Positions 1 to 9,469 of a DNA stretch of 64,000 nt are shown here, piece after piece (the first letter of the stretch is position 1; every line of letters starts with the position of its first letter). Source of the stretch: Acheta domesticus (Eukaryota > Arthropoda > Insecta > Orthoptera > Gryllidae); NCBI GenBank assembly GCA_031308135.1, contig JAHLJT010002630.1, forward strand, positions 94,036,141 to 94,100,140, in the 5' to 3' direction. Under the pieces are notes generated by a model that was not told the origin of the DNA, made no database searches, and worked only from the letters and a program-made list of their open reading frames with translations. The position numbers and the translations under genes were made by a program.

Positions 1-1404
1 CAAGTTGATACCGTGAATCATCTCTGAAAGACGACCCCTTAACGACCGAGGTTCTGGGAACGAACTCTGAGACATATATTGTATGTAAATTGTATTCCTT
101 TTAACGGACCACCCTCCCCCCCCCCACCACTGACCAGCCTCTTATCAGATTTCTAATGTACGTATTATAAGTGACCACATTGAGGAAAATAATTTTTCAG
201 TAGATACTGGTGATTGTAATTAAATTGGTGATTGTAAATAACATTCGCCTGACATACTGGATTATGGAAAGGGTTTAATCCTGAAATTATGTGACCATAC
301 CGTGGGCACTGATATGGTACCAGCTGTCCGCTTCATTCCAGTTAAGTTTTTTGTAGTGACGACGGATATGAAAGTGATCAAAGGATGGTTCTGTTAATTC
401 TTAGAATATACGAATACAGAACCTTCCTTTCCTAGAAGAACACTTGTTACAGAAAATAATCAATGGTGGAAGTCGGAGCTATCGACTTGTCCCGTAATAA
501 GAGAATGTTTGGGTTGCGGCGGAATCTGAGGCAAGCGCTCACGCCAGACCCATCCCTGGATTTTTAATTGCTCGCTACGAAGTAGAGAAAGTAAGAATTT
601 TTCGGCATCTTCCTACAACTAAAATAGTAAAAATAGAGATTTATCCCTGAATGAAATATGTTCCTTCAAGATAGATTTTGAAACAAGCTCATGTACTATT
701 TTTCGAAACTGAGTATTTTTCGCGTAATTTGGCGTGAAAATACGAGAGAGAAAGTACGGGCTGTTTTAGCATCACTAGATTAATTGTGCAAAGAAGTACG
801 TAAAAAGCAAGTTTTGTGGCTCCTAAGATTTATAATGTTACATGCATACACAAATTACATATTTAGTCTACATAAAAAATGGAGTTTCGGGATTAATAGA
901 CAATTATTGGGAACATTGAAACTGAAAATGATTTAAACGTTTATTTTGAACCAAGAGAAGATGGAGGTATAAATAAATATTAAATATGAGTTCAAAAATA
1001 TAGTAATAATGCCTGAAATGTAATTTAGTGAATCAAAATAGCTAAGAAAAGGCAAAATAAAACTTATTCAAAATATTCGATTTCCGTAATTTGAAAATAT
1101 TGAACCCACATTAAAAGCCTTTAAATATTGTCATTAGAATAAAATATTCATTTTCACAAACACCCTATGTCTGTAAATAATAGTTTATTTTCTGTAAAAA
1201 AAATTATTAATATTCCCTCTTCCAGCAACCATCCCCACCAAAAAAACTCATTTCCCTTGGAACCAGCAGTGATCGCTTAAGAAATGTTTCACTGAATGTC
1301 TCATTACAACCATCTTATCAAATTTGTGCCTTAAGTAACTGAAATCAAATAAAGTTGCAGAATTAATGTTCTACTTAATTTTCTTATGAATTAATTTTAA
1401 TAGA

Positions 1405-2150
1405 TCTGTTCAGCAACGGCCAAGGTCATCAGTCTCGTAAGTCTAGTGCATGTTATTTTGCTCTGGAGGTGGCGGTGATCTCCGGTGCCGAACTATCGTC
1501 GTCTATATGAGTTTTCCTGCAACCAGGTATCTCCCACCATCGGGGCACCGCCTCAGCCGAGATGAACTCTAGGGTCCCGACCGGTCTCCCGGCACGTGTG
1601 GTAGTGTATTGTTTGATATTGTGTTTGTATGTGTAAAAAGTAGGATAAGACAAGGAATGGGGGAAAAAATCGCGCTTGGCCCGTGTCCCGTTTGTTGGGT
1701 TTGCTCCGGCATTCGCCTGCGATTGATCGGAGAAACCACGGAAAACTACCGATCAGAGAGATGATGATCGTTTGAATTCTCCTCCAGACAGCGACAAAAC
1801 TCGACCCAGCTATCTATACTGCGATTGTTCTAACTTTGCCCCTGAAGGTCCGTCTTCAGGATGGAATATGTCACAGTATTTCGTGACGTTCTCAGTCGTA
1901 CCGCCAAGTATCGCATGATAGTGACCATATCAAGCAGTGCTTGAGACCATGCGACTTCTAGCGGCACAACGGAGAAAAAGGCGAAATGCCGTGTGATACT
2001 CTATCGCGGCCATAGGGGGTTGAGGAGCAGAGTCAGAAAAATCGCAGAATAGCTAGTGTCGAAAATTCTGCTACCGTCGGGACTCGAACTTAGGTCCTCC
2101 CGATCAGAGGCAAAGGAGTGACATCAGTTGATACCATGAGCCACCTCTCC
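1405..2150 (-). repeat. tRNA-derived SINE, minus orientation, split by a MITE
   Basis: Read on the minus strand, the head (about 2150 down to 2075) has a tRNA-like B-box 'gttcgagtcc' form and the phrase for 'tgatgtcac'. The body contains the family hallmarks 'aggcgaatgccgga', 'cgggccacgg', 'gccccgctgg' and the tail 'gccaccgcc...gacttacgag'. The same family recurs at least eight more times in the window. The ORF at 1453-1653 is SINE sequence, not a gene. A 233-bp TA-flanked MITE is inserted at 1817-2049. Confidence 0.8.
1817..2049. mobile_element. TA-flanked MITE (older copy) inside a SINE
   Basis: It starts TACTGCGATT and ends with the near inverse AATCGCAGAA, and is flanked by TA on each side (1815-1816 and 2050-2051). 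The interior matches the MITE at 27062-27314 ('ggaatatgtcaca', 'aagcagtgcttg', 'catgcgacttctag'), but the termini have diverged. TA duplication and terminal inverted repeats are typical of Tc1/mariner-type non-autonomous elements. That assignment is inferred. Confidence 0.7.
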
Positions 2151-2265
2151 CAGCATCGATTCGTTAAGATTTTTGCGCGCAGTTGGTTAAAATTGTCGGT
2201 GGTCGTGTTGAACCCAAAACACGAAAAAACGAAACAGAAAAATGAAATATAAAAAACGCCCTTAC

Positions 2266-2587
2266 CCTTGCTGTAAGTGATGGTGCCGAAGTGTCCGGAA
2301 ATTTGGCCCGGGGTCTGCACTTTATCCTCGTCGAGAGTGAGAGATGGAGACGAGGCGTCGGAGTCGGCGTCGAAGGCGACCATCTGATCGTCGAGGACCA
2401 TGCGCTCCCTCATTTTCCAATCGTTGTATTTCCTATGCATGACCTCGTTCTCGAACAGGTCCGCGAAACCTTCGTTCAGCCAGATGGTGTTCCACCACTT
2501 GGTCGTCACCCAGTTGCCGAACCACTGATGCGCCAGCTCGTGGGCTATCACCTGACTAATGCGCTTCTTAGCAGCTTCGCTACCTCC
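2266..2587 (-). CDS. Aminopeptidase N-like (M1 family), exon with the zinc-binding active site
   Basis: This is the best-conserved exon of a secreted or GPI/membrane-attached zinc aminopeptidase that removes N-terminal residues from peptides. Minus-strand translation begins GGSEAAKKRISQ and contains HELAHQWFGN with zinc ligands His and His (codons at 2542 and 2530). After 18 residues comes the third ligand Glu in WLNEGFA (2473-2471), giving HEXXH-X18-E. The exon ends ...GTITYSKG, which precedes the conserved ASVLRM-type segment in the family. The acceptor is '...attcattgcag' just above 2587 and the donor is GTAAGG at 2265. The exon enters in phase 0 and leaves in phase 1 (322 bp), fitting the upstream exon. 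All catalytic residues visible here are intact. The following exons lie off the window. Confidence 0.93.
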
Positions 2588-4098
2588 CTGCAATGAATTT
2601 ATTTTTGATTACATTGTTGCGTTACGGGGAGATGTAGGTGGAATAAGGGCAAAAAATTGATTTTCAGTTTTTATTCTCATATTATTCCACATAGTTTTTA
2701 GTATATTCTCCCAAAATTTTAGACCAATCAGATTGCGGTAAGACCCTTAAAATTTAATTATCATCCCGGGAGGCGGCCACATTAAAAGGCGTTGTCATGG
2801 AGCTGTTTGATAGGCATTCGGAAATCTCCTGTTTTAGAAGGTTGTGTCTATTTCCCACATGCAAACGTGTGTTTAAATGTTGTTTTTGAAGCGTGTTTTT
2901 CTTGTGAACCCAGTTTTTCGTGTTGACAGAGTTTTCTTTTGAAATAGTTAGTGTGTTATGAAGTCGTTAGAGTGATATCATGGTTAGAGCGACTAGTTAG
3001 CATAAGAAAGTGAAGAAAGCCAAAATATTTAACATTTCTTCCCAAAGATTAAACAGAAATTGAGGGTAATTATTTTGTAGAATGTGAACTGGAAACATGT
3101 ACCTCTTGATCTGGAAACTCAACTAAGGGAATCAAGACGAAAAGTGGGTGAAGGTTATTGTAATGAAAATGGAAATGAGAATGTGACCAATGGTTTTAGA
3201 ATAATATACTTGCAAATGCTTTCTGAAGCAGTTAATACATTCTGTGGCTGTGTAAATTGTAGGAAACAAAGGCTACGTTTAGTGGATAACGGTAAAAAGA
3301 ATAGCTTAGTTCGTACTTTATATATCGTTTGTGAAGGTTCCAAAACTGCTCTTCAATGTTTGCAAGCAATTTCCCGCAACCTTGATTTTTTTGTCATAAG
3401 TGTACCTTTTTCTCAAAAACTACTCAGCGTACAATATTCAAATTTTGTACATAGTTGCAGATAACAATGACAAGAATTTGCTTGTAAGGATTTTTTCAAA
3501 TTATGTTTAGATTCTTCGTAATGATTTATTAAACTCAAATTTTTTGCGACTAATAATATGACACGAATTCAATAACTAATATTTAAAAAACTATAACTAA
3601 TTCCAAAATTTCCTTACAATCATTTGTTTTCTTGTATTTAAGGAGCAGTTCTGCAAAATTTCAAATATTTATTGTGATTGGTTTTTAAGAAAACTGCACC
3701 TTTGTGAAGTTAAACATTAAAAATTTCAAATGTTTATATTACACACAATTTGTTTTTTTTCTACAAAAATTAATGATAAATATTTTCTCACATGCATATT
3801 TCTTAAGGTTACAAAGTTTCATTGTTTTATATCAAATTCTGACTGCTTAAAAAATTATAATACTACGTTGTGTTAATCCGCCTACATCCCCCCTTACATA
3901 GTCATTAATAAAGCAATCAAACAGAGGAATAAAAATCTCTTAAAGGCCGCCGTCCGTTAATGATTTGCCCATTTGGTTAACTAAAGTCAGACTGTAACGA
4001 TATTAAGATTAGTCGATATTAAGATTAGTGTCGAAACACTTCAATAATTTTAGGATCCCTTTGGTGAAGCTATGCACTTTACTGAATGTTTGGCTTAC
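2588..4098 (-). other. Aminopeptidase intron holding a decayed transposase fragment
   Basis: This intron lies between the GAMEN exon (ends 4099) and the zinc-site exon (starts 2587). It is AT-rich. The only structured content seen is the degraded Mutator-like transposase fragment at 2980-3470 on the plus strand. Confidence 0.7.
2980..3470 (+). pseudogene. Degraded Mutator-like transposase N-terminal fragment
   Basis: An open stretch at 3084-3464 encodes 126 residues. It includes NGFRIIYLQMLSEAVNTF, then CGCVNCRKQ...RLRLVDNG, then LVRTLYIVCEG. This layout (a short 'G.RI.D...L' segment, a CxxC-type pair, a basic/acidic linker and a second Cys region) is what I know from the N-terminal domain of insect 'Mutator-like transposase' proteins. 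The second Cys pair is incomplete (CEGS instead of CxxC). A possible original start at 2980 (MVRATS) hits stops within a few codons and is out of frame with the main stretch. So it is a dead fragment inside an aminopeptidase intron, in opposite orientation. Identification is from remembered family shape only. Confidence 0.45.
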
Positions 4099-4463
4099 CG
4101 TGCTGAAGAGCAAAGCGCTTTCGCGGTATGTGACCAGTCCCCAGTTTTCCATGGCGCCAGACGCGAAGTCTGGGATAGCAGCTTGGTCCATCTTTTTCAT
4201 GCCCATACTAAGGGCGAGAGCTTGAGGCCTTCTGGTAATAATCAATGTTGGTGTAGTCTTCCAGAATTTTGATCATTTCAGGCCCATCGCTTTGGCTGAG
4301 CGCACCTTGTTTCTGATCCAGAGCTTCGTCCCGAGCATAGGTCTTGAATGAATTTTCATTGGAGTCGCCGACGCTGGAGAACGATGCCTCGTCGTAAACC
4401 ACGAACGCCAACAGATACGTTGGCATCTTAGGAGTTCTCTCAAACGTAATGATGCTGTTGTCT
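4099..4463 (-). CDS. Aminopeptidase N-like (M1), exon with GAMEN motif; internal frameshift
   Basis: The exon encodes the end of the N-terminal domain ([19 protein letters not shown]) and the entry to the catalytic domain: [11 protein letters not shown], then [19 protein letters not shown] is the M1 exopeptidase motif that binds the substrate N-terminus. The acceptor '...ttccctttccag' precedes 4463 and the donor GTAAGC follows at 4098. The exon starts in phase 2, as expected from the exon at 8020-8166. Its 365 bases are one more than the phase-consistent length (or a net +1). The frame reading ...NIDYYQK runs into a stop at 4208-4210, while the GAMEN part is in another frame. The switch is at about 4221-4233, around the palindrome AGGCCT. 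This is either a real lesion (allelic or pseudogene) or an assembly indel. Confidence 0.88.
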
Positions 4464-4744
4464 CTGGAAAGGGAAAATAAATCCTTCGAATTTCAAGCAT
4501 GCGGATCGTGCAACGCGTTCATCCGAAGTGATTAAAGTGCTTCGAAGCGTACAAGAGCGCTTATAAAGTACATAATGTTACTTTGAGTTTCTTTTGTTGA
4601 TTCATAGATAGTTTGATTGATTGGTGGTTCAAGCGCGACAACTTTTGTAGTCATTATTCCCGTAAGTGAAGGTTACATCTTAGGATGTGACGATGATCCT
4701 CCCCGCTAGAACGTGAGATGAGGCACCGACTTGCATTTCGGCTT

Positions 4745-5215
4745 AAATTGATTGATTGTTCGTGTTTCCGGGCACGTCAACTACTTAGGTCATTAGTTCC
4801 GTAAGTGTAGTGCGTGTTTTTTCCTCGGGAGGTGGCGGTGATATTTCCCCGCTGGATGGCGAGATCTGGCGCCGACCTACCGTCGACTAGCGGGGTCTTC
4901 CACCCAACCAGGCATCTCCCACCAGCGGGGCACCGCCCCAGCCGGGACAAGCTCTAAGCTCCCGACCGATCTCCCGGCATGTGTGGTAATGTAGTGCGTG
5001 TTAGCGCAAGTGTGTGTGTGTGTGAGGGGTGAGGATAGGACAAGGAAGAGAAAGAAAAGATCGCGCGCGGTCCATGATCCGTTTGTTGGGGTACTGCTCC
5101 AGCATTCGCCTGGTGTTGATCGGAGAAACCACGGAAAACTACCGATCGGAGCAGCCGGCCTCTAGAAGTCTCCTCCAGGCAGCGACTGAACTCGACCTAG
5201 ATTTCGGCTTAGATG
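4745..5215 (-). repeat. tRNA-derived SINE family copy, minus orientation, head truncated
   Basis: Minus orientation. It begins with the tail near 4745 (short ATTGATTGATTG repeats, 'gggcacgtcaac'). It then runs through 'gggaggtggcggtga', 'accgtcgactagcg', 'caccgccccagccggg', 'gtgttgatcggagaaac' and ends near 5210 at the diagnostic 'cagcgactgaactcgac'. The tRNA-like head is missing. Tail and body are well preserved. Confidence 0.8.
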
Positions 5216-5690
5216 GTTTTTTTCGCAGCGGGGCATAGTCACACCCGGGATGAGCTCAGAACTCCTGGCTGGACTCTCCCGACAAGTGGTAGAGTAGCGC
5301 ATTTAAGTGTGTGTGGAGAGGGGGGAGAAGAAAGGACGAGAACGAGGCAGGAAATATTTCTCGCGATCCGTGGCTCATTTGTTAGAATACATTTTTTTTA
5401 CTTCGTCTTGTTCGACATTTCTGCCTTTCAAGGGTGTTGATAGAAGGCTTTATAAGCTGAATCTTCCTTAGGTCTAAGTGTCGACTTAGGTACCTCCCAC
5501 CAGCGGGGCAACAGCCCAGCCGGGACAAGTTCTACACTACACCCAGCCGGGACACGTTCACTTGATGACCTGAGCCAGCTCTCCCGGTATTGGCGAGAAA
5601 AAATCCTCCAGGTGTGAACACTTTCACTACATTAATGGGACTAATGACCAAAGCAGCCGTGCCCAGAAACGTCAATCAACCAACCACCCA
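5215..5690. repeat. Rearranged SINE fragments
   Basis: This stretch holds a second partial minus-orientation body (5221-5400: 'ggacgagaacgaggcagg', 'gatccgtggctcatttgtt'). It then has a 'ccagcggggcaacagccc' segment (5490-5600) and a plus-orientation tail ('ggactaatgaccaaagc', 'acgtcaatcaaccaacc', 5636-5690). It looks like nested or recombined copies of the same SINE family. Confidence 0.6.
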
Positions 5691-6274
5691 ACTATAACCC
5701 AGTAATTGTGTTTCGTAACTTCAAGTTACAACGACGAGTGAAGCTGTCGCTGCAGTACTGCAAATTCTGCGTACGGGCACTGTTGCCCTTTACATGAATC
5801 TACGTTGGAGCCACTAGCTCCTTCTGCTAACTATTCCTATTCTTCTACTAACTTTTGCGTGTACTATCAAATTGCCACCAAAACACAAAGATTCGACGTA
5901 CGAACTGAACTCTCCGCAAATCAGATATTTTGAAAGATAATATTACTTTCTCGCCTTACGAAGTTCTTCGTAAGAAGAAGTTATTTAATTGTGTGCCGAA
6001 AAAAGGCGATTTTTTGAATTTTGGGAATTGCAGCAAAAACGGGCTTTCATTTACTATTTGATATAAAATCAAAAAACTTATATTCCCATGTATTGAGTTA
6101 CATTAGTCGTTTAAGTATTTAATCAAACATTTCCTATTATATAATAAATTATATGACCATGTAGCCTGCGACTTGTGAAGTCATATTTTCTCTCGTGCGA
6201 GATCCCTAGGTCAATGTAGGTGACGACGTGTATTAGTTCTTGACTAACTTGAGCAATATTGAAATAATGTTTAT

Positions 6275-6450
6275 TGATTGGTTGATTGTTTGAGCTTTCT
6301 TCCTTGTCAACTGCTATGGTCATTAATCCCGTACGTGTAATGCATGCTTTTATTACAAAACTAGCCGATGGGACTCAAACAAAAAGACCTCCCGGCGAGA
6401 AACACTGCGGTGACATCAATTGATTACCTGAGCCTCCTCAGCCAATAATA
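6275..6450 (-). repeat. Internally deleted SINE copy (tail plus tRNA-like head)
   Basis: In minus orientation the tail (6275-6350: 'gtcaactgctatggtcattaa') is joined directly to the tRNA-like head (6360-6450: 'gggactcaaac', 'gacctcccggcgag', 'ggtgacatcaattgat'). The whole central body is lost. Confidence 0.6.
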
Positions 6451-7062
6451 TTTACACTATGGTACAGTATGCTGAGTAATTTGTCTTCGCCAATCATACC
6501 ACTCGTCCCATTGTGATTACAAATTAAACAATATTGAATCGTGCCATCGAACTGTTATTTTATTTTATTTTATTATTATTTTTTTTAAATATTGATGATA
6601 CATTTCTTCATATTTTGTATAATATGTATTTTAAGACTAAACGTACAATATAGTATATCCGTTTATGCACAAAATAAAATGGATACTCTAAAAGAAACAA
6701 ACAGAGACTTGAACTATCTTATTTCACACATATTAATTTAGTAGATTAATTTGAAGTGCAATCGATATTAGGATTGTAGACATCCATTAGTTACTATTTG
6801 ATTATGAACAGTTATTTCATCGCATTGAAATCTTTGCTTTTGATGACATCTTATCGTAAAGTAGATATGTTTATGTACACAAAAGCACGTTACGACTATC
6901 ATCCTGATAATATTTTTTTATGAAAATAACGGGTAAAAAAATATTTGGTATCAGTACTCTTCAAGTACTTGGTAGCGGAGATTCATATTGTTTAATCACT
7001 CTGAAATTTTGCATTTCTCATTTTATTTACGCTTAAAGTTTAACGCTATAGGGAAGGGAAAA

Positions 7063-7660
7063 TCTAATAGTACATTATAAAACGCTGATGTAATGATGGG
7101 TATGAATTCACAAATGTGATATTACAATAGGAGCAAGGAACGAGCGAGTATCGTAAACTTCACACGAGTGTATTAATATCCATTACATGGAGTTTCATAC
7201 GGTACTTTTTCTACGACTTTTATAAGTTAAACGTTGATGAATAGATTCGTGTCAGTTGATTCAGCCAAGGCCACCTAGCGGACAGCTACCTAACTCTACC
7301 CTCGCATGCTGCCGCTGTGGTTACCTGTCCGCCTGCTAGGGAGTACTGCGCTAGTCAAATAGGATCAAAGTGAAATTACGATCCACTTTATTTTAAATAA
7401 TATACCACGAAAAATACTACTAATAAAAGAAATTAAAACTATTGAGCATAATATACTATCAAATACAATTTTAATGTACACAATCGAACGGAACATTTGT
7501 TAAAACAATTCTCAATTATTAATTAAGTGTTAATATTTGGTTTGCAAACTTCTCTGTGATTGGTCAAGAGCCTGTATCATAATGAAAACTGTATCGAAAA
7601 GAGTGTAATTATGCAAATGGTTGCAGCTATCAAATGACAGCATTATACAATGGGAGTACA
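7063..7660. repeat. ~0.6-kb dispersed repeat with an imperfect palindrome (copy 1)
   Basis: The repeat shares 'taatagtacattat', 'gatgtaatgatgggtat', 'gcgagtatcgtaaacttc', 'gtttcatacggtac', 'cagccaaggccacctagcg', 'actgcgctagtcaaatagga' and 'ttatacaatgggagta' in the same order with 22983-23817. The first ~140 bases form an imperfect inverted repeat ('gatgggtat...gtgatatt' against 'aacttcacacgagtgtatt...ccattac'). Confidence 0.65.
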
Positions 7661-8019
7661 AAAAATATACTTAATCCTTCCAAACCAACGTCTCGTCGGC
7701 TTATTGCAAAAAGTCATTGAGTACATTTTTTTCTATTTTTGTCTTTGAAGTACCCATTTGTTTGTTTTAAACATCTAGAATCATGCAAAAACCTGTGAAA
7801 TGCATTAGGAGGCTCTAAAATCAATAAAATGGTAGTTTATTTTTCTTTGGGTGCACATTGGACTAATTTTATAGTGCAAAAATAGTTTACAATTTGAATT
7901 TCCAAACGTTTGACCAGTGAAACGAAGTGAATTTTTACAATAAGCCGACTATAAATGCTATATAAAAATGATAGACATATGTCACATTAACAATTCCACA
8001 ATGTCAGCGGGAAACTTAC

Positions 8020-8166
8020 CCAGTGCCCTGGGTGTTAGCGATGGCTTTGACACCGTCGGTGAGCGCAATAGAGAGGACGAACTCAGCCTTGAACTCGGGC
8101 TCGTCAAAGCTCGGGAAAGCCTTGCGGGCGGAGGTAGACTCAAACTGGGTGGCCAGCACCGTCGCC
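8020..8166 (-). CDS. Aminopeptidase N-like (M1), N-terminal-domain exon (FDEP)
   Basis: This 147-bp exon is read after acceptor '...gggcttgcag'. It encodes ATVLATQFESTSARKAF, then PSFDEPEFKAEF and LSIALTDGVKAIANTQ. TQFE.T.AR.AFPC.DEP..KA.F is one of the most recognisable segments of the M1 N-terminal beta-sandwich domain. The usual Cys of 'PCFDEP' is Ser here. The donor is GTAAGT (8019 downward). The exon enters with one base completing a codon (CC+G) and leaves in phase 2, consistent with both neighbours, so it looks intact. Confidence 0.92.
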
Positions 8167-8253
8167 CTGCAAGCCCAAGACATCATTGGCACTCTTGCTT
8201 TCCGATCCCCCCCCTCCATGACTTTCCCTTTCAGCCGTCACGCGAATACTCAC

Positions 8254-9469
8254 GGTTTGTTCTCCTTATCTAGGTAGGTGCTCTTGTAGAAGCCATTCAG
8301 TTCACCGTCCACGAACTTCTGAGAGTATGAAATTGTGATTTTGATTTTAGCGCCTGCCGGAATGTTTCTATTCAGTTTAATCAATAATATATCCTGTTCA
8401 AGTCGTTGTATCTCTGTGACTTTGTATTCATTTTCGCCATCCCCCCCATCACCCCCATCTCCACCCCCATTACCCCCATCACCACCCCCATTACCCCCAT
8501 CTCCACCCCCATTACCCCCATCACCACCCCCATTACCCCCATCACCACCTCCATCACCACCCCCATCACCCCCATCTCCACCCCCATTACCCCCATCACC
8601 ACCTCCATCACCACCCCCATTACCCCCATCTCCACCCCCATTACCCCCATCACCACCTCCATCACCCCCATCTCCACCCCCATCACCACCCCCATTACCC
8701 CCATCACCATCTCCATCACCACCCCCATTACCCCCATCACCACCTCCATTACCCCCATCACCCCCATCACCACCCCTATCACTACCCCCATTACCCCCAT
8801 CACCACCCCCATTACCCCCATCACCACCCCCATTACCCCCATCACCACCCCCATTACCGCCATCACCCCCATCACCACCCCCATTACCCCCATCACCACC
8901 CCCATTACCGCCATCACCCCCATCACCACCCCCATTACCCCCATCACCACCCCCATTACCCCCATCACCACCCCCATTACCGCCATCACCCCCATCACCA
9001 CCCCCATTACCCCCATCACCACCCCCATTACCCCCATCACCACCCCCATTACCCCCATCACCACCCCATTACCCCCATCACCCCCATCATCCGTCGGCGA
9101 CCCCGTCGGCGTCTCCGTCGTCGGCGTGTCGTCGACGTCAACCACCGATACATCTTCTTTCTCGAATTTCATATCATTGTCGCAATTGAGGTATATTCCT
9201 TCCTCCGGGATAGCGACTACGTCTGCTGTTATTACGACTTTCCCTTTGAATTCCGTAATTCCATTCAGCCCGTTGTTCTGGTATTGCGGCCAGAGTGTGA
9301 TCTCGTACAAAGAAGGCTCTATTCTTTGCCCTTCCGGCAACCTGTAGATCGGGGGCTCCACCCCCTCCTTGGGGGCGGGGGCGGGAGCGGAAGCAGAGGG
9401 CAGCGGCGATGCACGCCCCTGCGCCAGCAGCGCCAACAGCACCAACGCGCGCCACTGCACCATGGCGCC
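8254..9469 (-). CDS. Aminopeptidase N-like (M1), first coding exon: signal peptide plus a Gly-rich minisatellite insert; 1-base frame break
   Basis: The start ATG is at 9463-9461 in a good context (gcgccATGG). Translation MVQWRALVLLALLAQGRA is a signal peptide. A Pro/Ala stretch follows, then the M1 start YRLPEGQRIEPSLYEITLWP and FKGKVVITADVV. After ...DVSVVDVDD, about 640 bp (8441-9085) of 21-bp units code mostly for the heptad NGGGDGG. Then the normal fold resumes (ENEYKVTEIQRLEQDI, AGAKIKITISYSQKFVDG, LNGFYKSTYLD) to the donor GTGAGT at 8253. The two flanks are in different frames. One repeat unit at 9064-9067 has four C where every other unit has five, and this single-base deficit accounts for the shift. 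With one base added the exon leaves in phase 2, as the next exon needs. An acceptor (tgtgtgtgcag) lies just upstream, so a 5' UTR exon is expected further right. Confidence 0.88.
8441..9085. repeat. Coding minisatellite, 21-bp unit (Gly/Asp/Asn-rich)
   Basis: On the plus strand it is built of 'acccccatcaccacccccatt' type units with substitutions (tcc for acc, gcc for ccc, atc for att). On the minus strand the codons read Asn-Gly-Gly-Gly-Asp-Gly-Gly and variants. Apart from the single missing C at 9064-9067 the period stays in one frame throughout. It sits between two strands of the aminopeptidase N-terminal domain, presumably in a surface loop. All frames on both strands are open because no unit contains a stop. 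The long Pro/Ser and Thr/Pro/Ile readings on the plus strand are therefore artefacts. Confidence 0.9.

Larger units (their letters stand above)
1..2265. other. Intronic AT-rich DNA left of the last visible aminopeptidase exon
   Basis: No coding exon could be supported here. The first ~40 bases look like a SINE head remnant in minus orientation. About 585-760 resembles the unclassified dispersed repeat described at 12990-14490 (phrases for long A/T runs, 'gaaacaagctcatgta', 'gagagaaagtac'). The rest up to ~1400 is unremarkable AT-rich sequence. A SINE with a nested MITE fills 1405-2150. Further exons of the aminopeptidase (the part of the catalytic domain after YSKG and the C-terminal domain) must lie beyond the left edge. 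Confidence 0.6.
4464..8019 (-). other. Aminopeptidase intron rich in SINE and repeat fragments
   Basis: No exon is seen. The intron holds SINE copies at 4745-5690 and 6275-6450. It also holds an imperfect-palindrome repeat at 7063-7660 that is shared with 22983-23817. The remainder (4500-4740, 5700-6270, 6460-7060, 7660-8015) is AT-rich without recognisable features. Confidence 0.65.

Noticed and set aside
8335..9347. Long plus-strand open frames (Pro/Ser-rich, ~284 codons; Thr/Pro/Ile-rich, ~313 codons)
   Set aside because: They are antisense readings of the stop-free 21-bp minisatellite in the aminopeptidase exon; no start context, splice logic or domain.
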